Shown here: in pieces, positions 1 through 9,111 of the stretch
Position numbering within the stretch: the stretch's first letter is position 1
Layout of the letters: every line of letters starts with the position of its first letter
Source: Bacteriovoracaceae bacterium
Lineage (GTDB): Bacteria > Bdellovibrionota > Bacteriovoracia > Bacteriovoracales > Bacteriovoracaceae
Direction of reading: 5' to 3'
Length of the DNA: 64,000 bases
Assembly (NCBI GenBank): GCA_024711325.1
Contig: JANJTC010000002.1
Coordinates: 372,001 to 436,000, forward strand
Position numbers and translations under genes: made by a program
Notes under the pieces: model-generated
Seen by the model: only the letters and a program-made list of their open reading frames with translations
Database searches by the model: none
What the model was told of the DNA's origin: nothing

Positions 1-1
1 T

Positions 2-331
2 AAAAAAGGCAACATCATTAATATTGTATCCACTGCCGCAAAACGCAGTTGGGCCAATGCTTCTGCTTATCACGCCAGTAAGTGGGGTCTATTAGGTTTC
101 ACCCATGCTTTACATGTTGAAGGCAGACAAATGGGAGTTAAGGTCACTGCAGTCATTTGTGGAGGAATGAGGACTCCTTTTTTAACGGATCGTTTTCCTG
201 ATATTGATCTTTCAACTTTGCAGCCGCCTGAGAATGTTGCCAAGGTCATTGCGCAAATTCTGCAAATGCCTGAGGAGTCAGTGATACCTGAAGTTATGGT
301 TCTTCCTATGAAGGAGACTTCATGGCCATAG
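2..331 (+). CDS. Short-chain dehydrogenase/reductase, C-terminal part (5' end outside window)
   Basis: The open frame runs in from the left edge and stops at 329-331. It encodes the second half of an NAD(P)-binding SDR: an 'NIVSTAA' strand with the catalytic Ser region, followed by the catalytic Tyr-x3-Lys signature (YHASK) about 12 residues later and the usual 'GLLGFTHAL' helix. A GMRTPF stretch matches the post-strand-6 loop of classical SDRs. The Rossmann glycine motif lies outside the window. The stop overlaps the start of the next gene by 10 bases, so it belongs to the LPS-core operon. Its substrate, perhaps a nucleotide sugar or a sugar intermediate, cannot be told from this fragment. 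Confidence 0.85.
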   Translation, partial: KKGNIINIVSTAAKRSWANASAYHASKWGLLGFTHALHVEGRQMGVKVTAVICGGMRTPFLTDRFPDIDLSTLQPPENVAKVIAQILQMPEESVIPEVMVLPMKETSWP

Positions 332-909
332 GAACAGAATTTCACAAGGGGGCAATCTTTTTTGATAAGGATGGGACTTTAGTCGAAAACATTCCTTATA
401 ATATTGATCCTAATAAAATTTCTTTCACTCCCGGTACAGATCGGGCCCTCGCATTACTCAAAGAATTTTATCAATTTCATGTGGTTTCTAATCAGGCAGG
501 AATTGCTCTGGGAATGTTTGAGGAAGAAGATTTGGCCCCTGTAAAAAAAAGAATTCGTGAAATGTTCTCTGAATTCGGAGCAGAATTAAAAGATTTCCAT
601 TATTGTCCTCATCATCCTGAAGGGAACATCTCCTCTTATACCTTTGAATGTGACTGCAGAAAACCGGGTTCTCTAATGTTGGAAACGGCGGCCCAGATTC
701 ACTATATTAATTTAAATGCTTCCTGGATGATAGGCGATATCTTAGATGATGTTGAGGCAGGAAAACGGGCAGGGTGCCGAACCATTTTTTTAGATGTGGG
801 AAATGAAACAGAATGGCTTCCCGGTGAATTTCGAGTTCCTGATTACATTGTAAATAATCTAGAGGAAGCGGCTCTTCTGATTTTAAGTAACCGGAGTATC
901 AAAATATGA
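322..909 (+). CDS. gmhB: HAD-family phosphatase, GmhB-like (D-glycero-D-manno-heptose-1,7-bisphosphate 7-phosphatase)
   Basis: 195 aa, the usual GmhB length. The HAD motif DKDGT gives nucleophile D15 and acid/base D17. The GmhB zinc site is present as CPHHPEG followed by CDCRKP, with the 'RKP' continuing into HAD motif III. 'GDILDDVEAGKRAG' is motif IV. GmhB removes the C7 phosphate of heptose bisphosphate on the way to ADP-heptose for the LPS inner core. Two heptosyltransferase-type genes directly downstream support this role. It overlaps the SDR gene by 10 bases and the next gene by ATGA (906-909), so translation is probably coupled. A histidinol-phosphate phosphatase role is possible from fold alone, but no his genes are near. 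Confidence 0.87.
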   Translation: MAIGTEFHKGAIFFDKDGTLVENIPYNIDPNKISFTPGTDRALALLKEFYQFHVVSNQAGIALGMFEEEDLAPVKKRIREMFSEFGAELKDFHYCPHHPEGNISSYTFECDCRKPGSLMLETAAQIHYINLNASWMIGDILDDVEAGKRAGCRTIFLDVGNETEWLPGEFRVPDYIVNNLEEAALLILSNRSIKI

Positions 910-2036
910 ACTCTTGGTCAGAAGCAAAGAATATCCTTTGTATTCGTCTTGATGCCATGGGTGATCTGATCATGACAACCCCTGCTATTAAGGCCTTAAA
1001 GAAAGCAGTATCTGGAAGGAAAATAACACTGCTCGCTTCACTGGAGGGAACTAAGATTGCTGAAAGTATACCGCTTTTTGAGAAAGTCATTTCTTACCAA
1101 GCTCCCTGGTTAAAGGCCGGTGGGATAAAAAACGATCCAGTCCCGGATCTGGAGATGATTCAAACAATTAAAGGCCATAACTTTGATGGAGTTGTCATTT
1201 TCTCAGTCTATAGCCAGAACCCTCTACCTTCTGCCTTGTTAAGTTATTATGCTGGTATACCACTCAGGGCAGCTGTCTGTAGGGAGAATCCGTATTCTTT
1301 ACTCACACATTGGGTGAAAGAGGTGGAACCTCATTTAACGGTTAAGCATGAGGTCAGACGGCATTTGGATTTAGTCCAACACCTGGGAGCTTCAGGCGAA
1401 AACCTGCCACTGACATTAATGATGGATATGGATGCACTGGAAAGTCTGGAAGATAAGTTAATGAAGCTTCAGATTAATTTGAAAGATAAAGATTGGATTA
1501 TCATTCATCCAGGGTCTACCGCCGAATCCCGTCGTTATCACGCAGAAGGGTTTGCAGAACTGGCCGACCTTCTGACTGAAAGAACAGGCAGAAGGATTCT
1601 CTTTACTGGGACTGAAGCTGAGAGAGATCTTATATCACAAGTTCAAAGTTTGATGAAAAATTCCAGTGTTAATCTGGGGGGAGTACTTTCATTAAAAGAA
1701 ATGATCGCCTTAATAGGGAAATCTCAATTACTTATTTCTAATAATTCAGGTCCAGTTCATATGGCCGCGGCACTTGGAACTCCCGTTATTGTTCTTTATG
1801 CCCTTACTAATCCTCAACACACCCCATGGCTGATTCCTCATCATGTACTCTATCATGATGTCTCCTGCAAGTTTTGTTATAAAAGCATTTGTCCTGAAGG
1901 CAATAATGCTTGTCTCAATATGATAAAACCTGAAACGATTTTTGAAAAGGCCTGTGAATTATTAAACAATGAGGATGCCCCTTGTTTTGATTTTAAGGCC
2001 ATTCATCCATTGAACTTAACTGTGCCTGCCTATTAA
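906..2036 (+). CDS. Glycosyltransferase family 9 (ADP-heptose:LPS heptosyltransferase-like)
   Basis: 376 aa, soluble, two-domain GT-B protein. The N-terminal 'RLDAMGDLIMTTPAIKAL' is the family-9 signature around the first beta strand. The C-terminal half has 'IHPGST' and 'SNNSGPVHMAAALGTPVIVLY', the ADP-heptose-binding face. Four cysteines near the end (CKFC...CPEG...C) form a cluster often seen in this family. It should add heptose to the LPS core at the cytoplasmic face. It starts in an ATGA overlap with the gmhB-like gene. Which heptose it adds cannot be read from the sequence. Confidence 0.88.
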   Translation: MNSWSEAKNILCIRLDAMGDLIMTTPAIKALKKAVSGRKITLLASLEGTKIAESIPLFEKVISYQAPWLKAGGIKNDPVPDLEMIQTIKGHNFDGVVIFSVYSQNPLPSALLSYYAGIPLRAAVCRENPYSLLTHWVKEVEPHLTVKHEVRRHLDLVQHLGASGENLPLTLMMDMDALESLEDKLMKLQINLKDKDWIIIHPGSTAESRRYHAEGFAELADLLTERTGRRILFTGTEAERDLISQVQSLMKNSSVNLGGVLSLKEMIALIGKSQLLISNNSGPVHMAAALGTPVIVLYALTNPQHTPWLIPHHVLYHDVSCKFCYKSICPEGNNACLNMIKPETIFEKACELLNNEDAPCFDFKAIHPLNLTVPAY

Positions 2037-2050
2037 AAAAAGGAAGCAAT

Positions 2051-2917
2051 ATGTTTATTTTGGAAAATAGCAAGCTACTGATTCAAATTGATAATTGTCG
2101 CGGAGCTAAGGTTATTCAGTTCCTCGATAAGGCCACAGGCAAAGATTGGGTCTGGAAGCCATCTGACAATAAAATTCAAACTGGAATTGATACTTTAAAT
2201 TTAGAAGCTGGTTTTGACGATCATTGGACAGGCGGATTTGAAGAGGTTTTTCCCAATGATGCTCCTACGGAGGTTGAAAGTTTCAGGCTTGTTGATCATG
2301 GTGAATTGTGGCGGAGATCCTGGGAATTGATACGATCTAACGAACAAGAAATTTGTTTCACATTAAATTGTGAAACCTATCCTATGTCAGTCACTAAAAC
2401 ATTCACCTTAGATACGAATAGTTCTGAGCTTAACATACATTATGAAATTGAATCTCGTGCCTCAAAAAGATTACCGTTTATCTTTAAACTTCATCCTGCA
2501 TTAAGTATTGAACCTGGGGACGAATTTCAGATGCCAAACGCTAAAATGGCTCCGGTTGCCATGGAATTTAGTCGTCTTCTTGGCAAGAATGATTCCGCTA
2601 TTTATAAAGCGCTACCGAATGATGGTTATTCGCGTGAGTTTACCATATTGAGTGAACTGGATGGGGGGAATTGCTCTATCTATAATCCACGTACAAATAG
2701 TAAGTTAACCTTGAATTTCCCTATTAATATTCTTCCTCATTTATGGCTTTTCCAAAGCTATGGTGGTTTTAGAAATCATTACGTCTCAATGGTTGAGCCT
2801 ACCAATGCCGGCCATTATGATCTTGCTTACGCTAACGAAAATAACTTATGCGGTCATTTAGATCCCCTTGAAAAAATTAACTTTGATATAAAAATAAAAA
2901 ATGAGCATGTTAAATAA
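2051..2917 (+). CDS. Aldose 1-epimerase (galactose mutarotase)-like protein
   Basis: 288 aa with no signal peptide. The pattern is that of the mutarotase-like superfamily: an N-terminal beta-rich half, 'GFDDHWTGGFEEVFPND', a histidine-containing 'DHGELWRRSWEL' segment, and a later 'FKLHPALSIEPGDEF' that probably carries the second active-site His and an acidic residue. Such proteins interconvert sugar anomers or bind carbohydrate. A Shine-Dalgarno AAAGGAAG sits before the ATG, 14 bases after the preceding stop. Placement between two heptosyltransferase-type genes suggests action on a nucleotide-sugar precursor; that is inference. Confidence 0.7.
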   Translation: MFILENSKLLIQIDNCRGAKVIQFLDKATGKDWVWKPSDNKIQTGIDTLNLEAGFDDHWTGGFEEVFPNDAPTEVESFRLVDHGELWRRSWELIRSNEQEICFTLNCETYPMSVTKTFTLDTNSSELNIHYEIESRASKRLPFIFKLHPALSIEPGDEFQMPNAKMAPVAMEFSRLLGKNDSAIYKALPNDGYSREFTILSELDGGNCSIYNPRTNSKLTLNFPINILPHLWLFQSYGGFRNHYVSMVEPTNAGHYDLAYANENNLCGHLDPLEKINFDIKIKNEHVK

Positions 2918-3950
2918 GAAAGAAGTGAAGAAAATTGGTGTTCTCAGAGCAAATGCCCTTGGGGATTTTATCCTCACTCTTCCTGCGATTGAAGCATTAA
3001 AGCATACCTATCCTCAAGCTGAGCTCATACTTTTGGGAAGAAAGAATCATCAGGAGTTTCTCAAAAATAGAAAAACGGTCATTGATAGGATTATTTCTAT
3101 ACCCGAATGCATACAGTTCAATGAAAGTATGCTGGAAGAAGATGATGAGAAATTGCAGTTTCTCAATAACATGCAAAAAGAACACTTTGATCTTTTAATT
3201 CAGCTCCATGGCGGCGGAAGATACTCCAATCTTTTCATCAATCAGATTGGATCCCGCTATTCCATAGGAGCGAGAACTCAAGATGCTCCACCTTTAGATA
3301 GCACTGTTCAGTATTCTCAATTCCAGCATGAAATTTTGAGACAGCTGGAGATTGTACAACTAGCAGGCGTTGAATTGGAAAGTATTGCACCAAAGATTAC
3401 AGTCTCCAATGAAGAAGTAAAATGGGCCCGGCTTTATTTGGAGAAACATTTGAAGAGAGGAATTGGCCCATTTGTTCTGATCAATCCAGGTGCTAAAGAC
3501 CCAAAAAGAAGATGGCCGGCATCAAACTTTTTGAAAATTGCAGAAAAGTTAAACTTGGCCGGATACACCATTCTTTTTAATATTGGACCAGAAGAAAAAG
3601 AATTAGCGAGCGAATTAAGACACCCAGTGAACCTCATCTCGCCCGGTTTGGATGAAATCACCGGTATTATTTCTTTGTCTGAATTGGTTATATCAAATGA
3701 TACAGGAACTCTTCATCTGGCTACAGCTTTACAAAAAAAAGTTGTTGGACTCTTTTGGTTTGTAAATTTATTAAACTATGGTCCCACAACTTCAAAAGAC
3801 AAGAGAATTTTAGTTTCATGGGAGGTTCAATGTCCCGAATGTAAGTGTAATTGCCTGGAAACAGCATGTGGCCACAATAAATCACTAATAGCTTCGATAG
3901 CGCCAGAAAAGGTCCTACAAGCATCTAAAGAACTTTTAGCAATCAATTAA
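2901..3950 (+). CDS. Glycosyltransferase family 9 (second heptosyltransferase-like)
   Basis: 349 aa GT-B protein related to the gene at 906. It opens with 'GVLRANALGDFILTLPAIEAL' spread over the first strand and helix, and has 'INPGAKDPKRRWP' and 'SNDTGTLHLATALQKKVVGLFW' in the donor-binding half. A Cys-rich stretch near the C terminus (CPECKCNC) parallels its paralogue. The start overlaps the preceding gene by 17 bases; a second in-frame ATG lies two codons in. It probably adds a further core heptose or related sugar. Confidence 0.86.
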   Translation: MSMLNKKEVKKIGVLRANALGDFILTLPAIEALKHTYPQAELILLGRKNHQEFLKNRKTVIDRIISIPECIQFNESMLEEDDEKLQFLNNMQKEHFDLLIQLHGGGRYSNLFINQIGSRYSIGARTQDAPPLDSTVQYSQFQHEILRQLEIVQLAGVELESIAPKITVSNEEVKWARLYLEKHLKRGIGPFVLINPGAKDPKRRWPASNFLKIAEKLNLAGYTILFNIGPEEKELASELRHPVNLISPGLDEITGIISLSELVISNDTGTLHLATALQKKVVGLFWFVNLLNYGPTTSKDKRILVSWEVQCPECKCNCLETACGHNKSLIASIAPEKVLQASKELLAIN

Positions 3951-3961
3951 GGAGGATCTCT

Positions 3962-4354
3962 ATGATTGTCACCATTGAAGTCTCAGTAGGGGAATTACTG
4001 GATAAAATCTCTATTCTTGAAATAAAATCACTCAGAATTAAAGAAGAAGAGAAGCTTAGAAATATCAAAAGAGAATTGCAGAGTTTGACCGTTGTACGTG
4101 ATGCTCAAATTCGTAGGGAGGATATAGAAGACTTGTATGGCCAACTTAAGTCAATTAACGAAAGCCTATGGAGAATTGAGGACAGTATTCGTCTTTGCGA
4201 AAAAAGGAAAAACTTTGGTCAGGAATTTATTCAACTTGCAAGAATGGTTTATCAAGAGAACGATCAGCGCTCCAGAATAAAATCTGAAATTAATAACAAA
4301 CTTGGTTCAGTCCTTCGTGAAGAGAAGTCTTACTCAGAATATTCATTTCAATAA
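3962..4354 (+). CDS. DUF6165-like small coiled-coil protein of LPS operons
   Basis: 130 aa, highly charged, predicted almost entirely helical. The N-terminal motif 'SVGELLDKISILEIK' recalls the DUF6165 family, usually found beside glycosyltransferase genes, but I rely on memory of that motif. A strong ribosome site (AAGGAGG) lies 8 bases before the ATG and only 11 bases separate it from the heptosyltransferase stop, so it is the last gene of this operon. A terminator follows. Function unknown; a structural or regulatory helper in LPS assembly would fit. Confidence 0.75.
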   Translation: MIVTIEVSVGELLDKISILEIKSLRIKEEEKLRNIKRELQSLTVVRDAQIRREDIEDLYGQLKSINESLWRIEDSIRLCEKRKNFGQEFIQLARMVYQENDQRSRIKSEINNKLGSVLREEKSYSEYSFQ

Positions 4355-4379
4355 ACTATTTCACATCTCATAAGTTTGT

Positions 4380-4422
4380 AGAGTTAAAACCTGAGAATTT
4401 TAACTCTGCATATTCTTTTTTT
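4380..4422 (+). terminator. Rho-independent terminator of the LPS-core operon
   Basis: Ten-base perfect stem (AGAGTTAAAA / TTTTAACTCT) with an eight-base loop, followed after a short spacer by a run of seven T at 4416-4422. It stands 25 bases after the last stop and before the transporter gene, which therefore needs its own promoter in the remaining 110 bases. Confidence 0.75.
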
Positions 4423-4531
4423 GCTATTCGAAAATTAACTTTTAACATTAAACCTTAAGTGATTCTATAGTTTCAAACGATAGAAAATTTACTTTAAAAA
4501 AAGATTACAAATCGTTTTAAAGGTTCACTTT

Positions 4532-7500
4532 ATGTTAAAAAAAATCCTCTTTTCTCAAGTCTCTCCCATTATTCGACAAGGCCAAAAGAAGCCTCTTGTC
4601 CTGAACGATTTTCCTGAATTACCTGAGCTTTGGAACCCTGAAACTTATGACAAAGGTTTTGACCAATTAAACGGCAGGAAAGGTGGTAAAGACTTTATTC
4701 GACAAGTTGTACGAATACTGAAGCCTCAAGCAAATCGGTTGGCCATCATGATTCTGTTCATGTTGATACTAAAAATGTCATCCCCAGTTCTTATTCATGA
4801 GTTAATCAAAACGGTGGGACTTGCGTCTTCTGGAAATATTTCACTTTGGAGTGGAATAGGAACAGCGCTTATTCTATGTGCTGTCCAATTAATCTCCGCC
4901 ATTTTAGGACAACATTATGTCTATCACGCCGTAACTTCAACTCAATCTGCTATAAATGGAATTAACCAGCGAATTTGCCGCTCTATCCTGGGTTCAACAG
5001 CTGCCGATAATAAGAAAGGACAGGTGATTAACCGGGCCAGCGCCGATGCAGAATTAGCGGGAGCTTCTTTATGGGCAATAGGTGAAGTGGTGCAGATCGT
5101 TTTAACCATGATTGCAACTGGATCCCTATTATTTTATTATCTCGGAACAGCTGCGATTGCTCCTCTTGTAATCATGACACTACTCATGCCTTTATCTCGT
5201 TGGTTCTCTCATCGATTCTCTGCCATACAGGGACAGATAATGAAGAACAGGGATGAAAGAATTGGACGGATGTCTCAATTCTTAGAAGGAATTAAAGTTA
5301 TTAAGTCGTTTGTCTGGGAGAAAGTAGTTCGGGAAGAAGTCGGGAAAATTCGACATGAGGAAAATAAATCCTGGAAAAAGATGGCCAATTATAAAGCCTT
5401 TTCCACTGGGAGTTATCTATTTGCCAGTTTACTTGTGTCTCTAATTGCTTTTGGTGTTTTTGTTCTACAAGGTCAGACTTTGACGGCAGCAACTGCTTTT
5501 ACCTGTCTGACACTTTTTGGCTATCTTGAACCATGTTTTAGGCAACTTCCAAAAATTCTGGGAGACGTAAGTTCTTCATTAGTTGCTGGGAATCGAATAG
5601 CTTCGTTACTGAATGATTCTGAGGTTTCTGATCATTCTGCTAATGAGATGATAGTGAGTGGTGTGGAACTTAAGGATCTAACTGTTTCATATGAGTCACA
5701 GAAAAATGCTTTGAAAGAATTCAATCTTGTTCTGAAGAAAGGTGAAAGTGTTGCTATTATCGGCCCTGTTGGTTCAGGGAAGACCACTTTATTGAAAACT
5801 ATTTTAGGAGAAATTCAACCCGAGAAAGGAACGGTTCTGAAAGAGAAATGTCCTACTGCTTATGTTCCCCAGGATCCTTTTCTCTTTCATGCCTCTTTGG
5901 AGCAGAATATCGTTCTTGGCTCGGAAGCAATCGATGAGTATTTCTTGAAACAGGCCCTTCACGCTTCTTGTCTTGATCATGACCTAAATCTTTTACCAAA
6001 TGGACTTCAGACCGAAATAACTGAAGGCGGAGGTAATTTATCTGGTGGTCAAAAGCAGAGAGTAAATCTGGCCCGGGCGGCGATTCATTCACCTAAACTA
6101 GTGATTATGGATGATCCTTTTTCAGCTCTCGATGCTGGTACTGAAAAAGAGATTGTTGATCGGTTAGTCTTTGGTATGTGGAAGGGTCAAACGCGTATCG
6201 TTACCACCCATCGCCTGGCCCATCTTAAAAACTTTGATCATATTATTTATATGGACGGTGGCTCGATTATTGCTCAAGGAAGCTTTAGTGATCTTCTGTT
6301 ACATAACCAGGAATTTCAGCGTTTTTATTTTGAACAAGTTGCCAGCGTTGAAAATAAAGGGAAAGAAATAATTGGATCTGAAAAAATCCAGGAAAGCGCT
6401 CCAAAGCAATTAGGTAACTTTAATGTTGTAGAAGTAGAAGAGCAAAAGACCGGTGAAATCGCTCTCAAACTTTATTGGGATTATTTTCGGGCCATGGCCA
6501 ACTTTTCCAAGAAGCAGTTGCCCTTTACTATAGGTCTTCTACTTTTAACATCTCTCAGCGCCATGCTATTACCGATTCTTCAAAACAAATGGCTATCGCG
6601 CTGGACCCAGTCTCTTAATGAGACGAAGGGAGTTGATAACCATCATTACTTACTGGTTTATGCTGCAATTGGTGTCCTGACTCTTATCGTTTGTGCTTTA
6701 CAGCACTTTTACTGGGCACGGAAAGCTGTAGATGCTTCTCAGGCCCTCCATAGAAATGCACTTAATGGGGTCTTATCCACTGTCCTTCGCTATTTTGATG
6801 CTAATCCGACTGGAAGGATCCTTAATCGGTTTTCTCGTGATCTGGATGCAGTCGAAAAAGATTTATCATGGTCTTTAGAAGAAGCGTTTATGGCCCTTTT
6901 GAATTCTATTGGTGCAGTCTTTGTTCTCTTAACAGCACTTCCTCTTATGGGCGTGATTGTCTTGCCTGTAGTCGTGCTTTATTCGTTTCTACAGAAGACA
7001 TATCGATCTTGTATGCGAGAGGCTAAACGGTTGATGGCCGTAGCTCGCTCACCTAGAATGTCTTCCATAAAAGAAGTTCTTGATGGTGCAGCAGTGATCC
7101 GTAGTTATAAAGCTGAAGCCTTCTTTCAAAAGCGTTTTTCTAATGCCCTTTATGATTATCAGAAAGCATTTTATGGTGTTGTTCTCATCAATCGATGGTT
7201 CTCTATCCGTATTCCACTTGTGAGCTCACTTTTATCACTTGCAGCTGCGATTGGTGTTATTTTAATGGGTCGTGCAGGCAATATGTCTGAAGGTCTGGCA
7301 GGAATGACTCTGGTTTATGCTTTCCGCTTTTGGGATAGTTTAAATTGGACTGTCAGGGCCTTCGGAGAAGCAGAGGCACAAATGACGTCGGTTGAACGAC
7401 TCGAATCCCTTGCCTCACTACCTAAAGAAATCTCGGCAGGAGATACTTCAATTGTTCCTGATCAGTTTCAAGGTAAAATTAGCTTTAATAATGTCTTTGC

Positions 7501-8158
7501 AAGTTATGCTCCTCACTTACCTAATGTTCTTAAAGGAGCTTCATTTGAAGTTCCTGCCGGTGCCAAAGCGGGAGTTATAGGAAGAACAGGTGCAGGGAAA
7601 TCAACTCTTTTTAGCCTGCTTCATCGATTTATAGAATGTAGTGCTGGTGAAATTTTGATTGATAAGATTAATATCAATGATCTTCCACTTGATACATTAA
7701 GACAGACAATCGGCACGATTCCTCAAAATCCAATTCTCTTCAGTGGGACAATTCGGGACAATCTTGATCCTTTGAACGAGCATCAAGATGAAAAGTTAAA
7801 TGACCTTCTTAAAAAAGTTCATTTGAACTTCTTGTCCAACGGTCTTGATACAAAAGTTTCTGAAGGCGGTTCAAATTTCAGTAGGGGACAAAGACAACTG
7901 ATTTGCCTGGCCCGTGCTTTAGTTCGTAATGCCCAAGTAATTATTGTAGATGAAGCGACCGCGAGTGTTGATGGAAAAACAGATGCGTTAATCAGGGATG
8001 TTTTAATGAATGAATGTCCAGGCATTACAGTTCTTATCATTGCGCATAAGCTTCAAAGTGTTAGTCAATGCGACATGATTATTGAGATGGGAGATGGAAA
8101 AGTCGTTAGCAGCACTCACCCTTTATCCCCTAGCATTTTAGATCAAATTCCTGCCTGA
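4532..8158 (+). CDS. Full-length ABCC-type (MRP-like) ABC transporter, two TMD and two NBD in one chain
   Basis: 1208 aa. The order is N-terminal 'lasso' (FSQVSPIIRQGQKKPL, then an acidic PELPE turn), TMD1, NBD1, linker, TMD2, NBD2. NBD1 has Walker A GPVGSGKT (411-418), LSGGQKQR, and Walker B ending D527-D528, so Asp replaces the catalytic Glu. NBD2 has GRTGAGKS (1017-1024), signature FSRGQRQL and an intact D1140-E1141. This asymmetry (degenerate first site, 'SxGQRQL' second site) is the hallmark of the ABCC family best known from eukaryotic MRP/CFTR proteins. It is expected in the inner membrane, exporting amphipathic anions or conjugates. It stands alone between terminators; the substrate is unknown. 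Confidence 0.9.
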   Translation: MLKKILFSQVSPIIRQGQKKPLVLNDFPELPELWNPETYDKGFDQLNGRKGGKDFIRQVVRILKPQANRLAIMILFMLILKMSSPVLIHELIKTVGLASSGNISLWSGIGTALILCAVQLISAILGQHYVYHAVTSTQSAINGINQRICRSILGSTAADNKKGQVINRASADAELAGASLWAIGEVVQIVLTMIATGSLLFYYLGTAAIAPLVIMTLLMPLSRWFSHRFSAIQGQIMKNRDERIGRMSQFLEGIKVIKSFVWEKVVREEVGKIRHEENKSWKKMANYKAFSTGSYLFASLLVSLIAFGVFVLQGQTLTAATAFTCLTLFGYLEPCFRQLPKILGDVSSSLVAGNRIASLLNDSEVSDHSANEMIVSGVELKDLTVSYESQKNALKEFNLVLKKGESVAIIGPVGSGKTTLLKTILGEIQPEKGTVLKEKCPTAYVPQDPFLFHASLEQNIVLGSEAIDEYFLKQALHASCLDHDLNLLPNGLQTEITEGGGNLSGGQKQRVNLARAAIHSPKLVIMDDPFSALDAGTEKEIVDRLVFGMWKGQTRIVTTHRLAHLKNFDHIIYMDGGSIIAQGSFSDLLLHNQEFQRFYFEQVASVENKGKEIIGSEKIQESAPKQLGNFNVVEVEEQKTGEIALKLYWDYFRAMANFSKKQLPFTIGLLLLTSLSAMLLPILQNKWLSRWTQSLNETKGVDNHHYLLVYAAIGVLTLIVCALQHFYWARKAVDASQALHRNALNGVLSTVLRYFDANPTGRILNRFSRDLDAVEKDLSWSLEEAFMALLNSIGAVFVLLTALPLMGVIVLPVVVLYSFLQKTYRSCMREAKRLMAVARSPRMSSIKEVLDGAAVIRSYKAEAFFQKRFSNALYDYQKAFYGVVLINRWFSIRIPLVSSLLSLAAAIGVILMGRAGNMSEGLAGMTLVYAFRFWDSLNWTVRAFGEAEAQMTSVERLESLASLPKEISAGDTSIVPDQFQGKISFNNVFASYAPHLPNVLKGASFEVPAGAKAGVIGRTGAGKSTLFSLLHRFIECSAGEILIDKININDLPLDTLRQTIGTIPQNPILFSGTIRDNLDPLNEHQDEKLNDLLKKVHLNFLSNGLDTKVSEGGSNFSRGQRQLICLARALVRNAQVIIVDEATASVDGKTDALIRDVLMNECPGITVLIIAHKLQSVSQCDMIIEMGDGKVVSSTHPLSPSILDQIPA

Positions 8159-8214
8159 CAATTTGCCATTGCTTATTAAAACACAATTAACAAGCAATTC
8201 TTCAGATGCCATTT

Positions 8215-8262
8215 GAACTTAAGTCTCATCAGTCTCATCATAAAACTATGAGACTTAAGTTC
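8215..8262. repeat. 15-bp perfect inverted repeat spanning a start codon
   Basis: GAACTTAAGTCTCAT at 8215-8229 is the exact reverse complement of ATGAGACTTAAGTTC at 8248-8262, with 18 bases between. The left arm and loop also hold a tandem nine-base repeat, AGTCTCATC (8222-8230 and 8231-8239). There is no T run, so it is not a standard terminator. The right arm begins with the ATG that best starts the next protein. Confidence 0.8.
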
Positions 8263-9111
8263 TATATCCTTACAGTCCTTTTTTTATTATTGAGCTCCTT
8301 AGCTTTTGCAAAAGAATTTCAGTTAAAAGGCTCCTTTAAGCTAGATTCTTCTGAAAAGCGGGTTGTTGCATTTACTCTGAATTGGGAAGAGGAGAATAAT
8401 TTCCTGAAAGGGACTTATCGAGATGATTACTTTACTAAAAAGGGAAAAGTAAGCGGAATAAAAAGTAACACTGGAAGAACTTTTATGATCACATTACCGG
8501 AAAATAAAAAAGGAGTTACCTCTCTAACCCTTCTAAGTTCTCAAGCGGGAGCAGCTTTATCAGGCACGACTATCCCCGTGAGCATAATCACCCGCGATCA
8601 ACAAGGTAATCCACTGACAAACACTGAAACAAACTCTCAATTTGTAGAAGTTTCACAGAGGGTGACACAGAGGCAGGAAGAGGCCCTTTGCCGTGAAGGC
8701 TTTGGTGAACTTACCGGTCATTGCGGCGTCTATCAAGGTCTCACCACAGAAGAAGTTGATAGAAGGAATCAATGCAATTTACTTTTCGCAGATGCTATCA
8801 GGCTGGAACTAAATACGATGGGGGATATAACTTTATACTTAGGAGAGGTGAATGAAGTGGTTTCGGTTCCTGTTCACAACATAAGTCGTATACCATCTAA
8901 TCCTGAAACCACTTCCATTGATGTTCTTGGCCGAAGTTGTAGACCTTTGCCGGGAACTACTTTCCCAGGAGATAACTGTAAGAGACTCCATCTTATAGGT
9001 AAATTCACGACTGAGGATGTAAACCGGCATTTTACTGGTGTTTATTCAATCACTGATGAATTAACCAATAATACCTGCCGTTACTCCCTTTCATTAGACA
9101 GGGAAGATTAA
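8248..9111 (+). CDS. Secreted protein of unknown function
   Basis: The chosen start gives a clean Sec signal peptide (MRLKFYILTVLFLLL then SSLAFA) and a mature protein of about 265 aa. An upstream ATG at 8206 would add 14 polar residues in front of it, and neither start has a good Shine-Dalgarno. The mature part looks beta-rich with several paired cysteines (CREGF...GHCGVY, CNLLF, GRSCRP, DNCKR, NTCRY), suggesting a disulfide-stabilised periplasmic or surface protein. I recognise no family. Its stop overlaps the stop of serA on the other strand by four bases. Confidence 0.75.
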   Translation: MRLKFYILTVLFLLLSSLAFAKEFQLKGSFKLDSSEKRVVAFTLNWEEENNFLKGTYRDDYFTKKGKVSGIKSNTGRTFMITLPENKKGVTSLTLLSSQAGAALSGTTIPVSIITRDQQGNPLTNTETNSQFVEVSQRVTQRQEEALCREGFGELTGHCGVYQGLTTEEVDRRNQCNLLFADAIRLELNTMGDITLYLGEVNEVVSVPVHNISRIPSNPETTSIDVLGRSCRPLPGTTFPGDNCKRLHLIGKFTTEDVNRHFTGVYSITDELTNNTCRYSLSLDRED

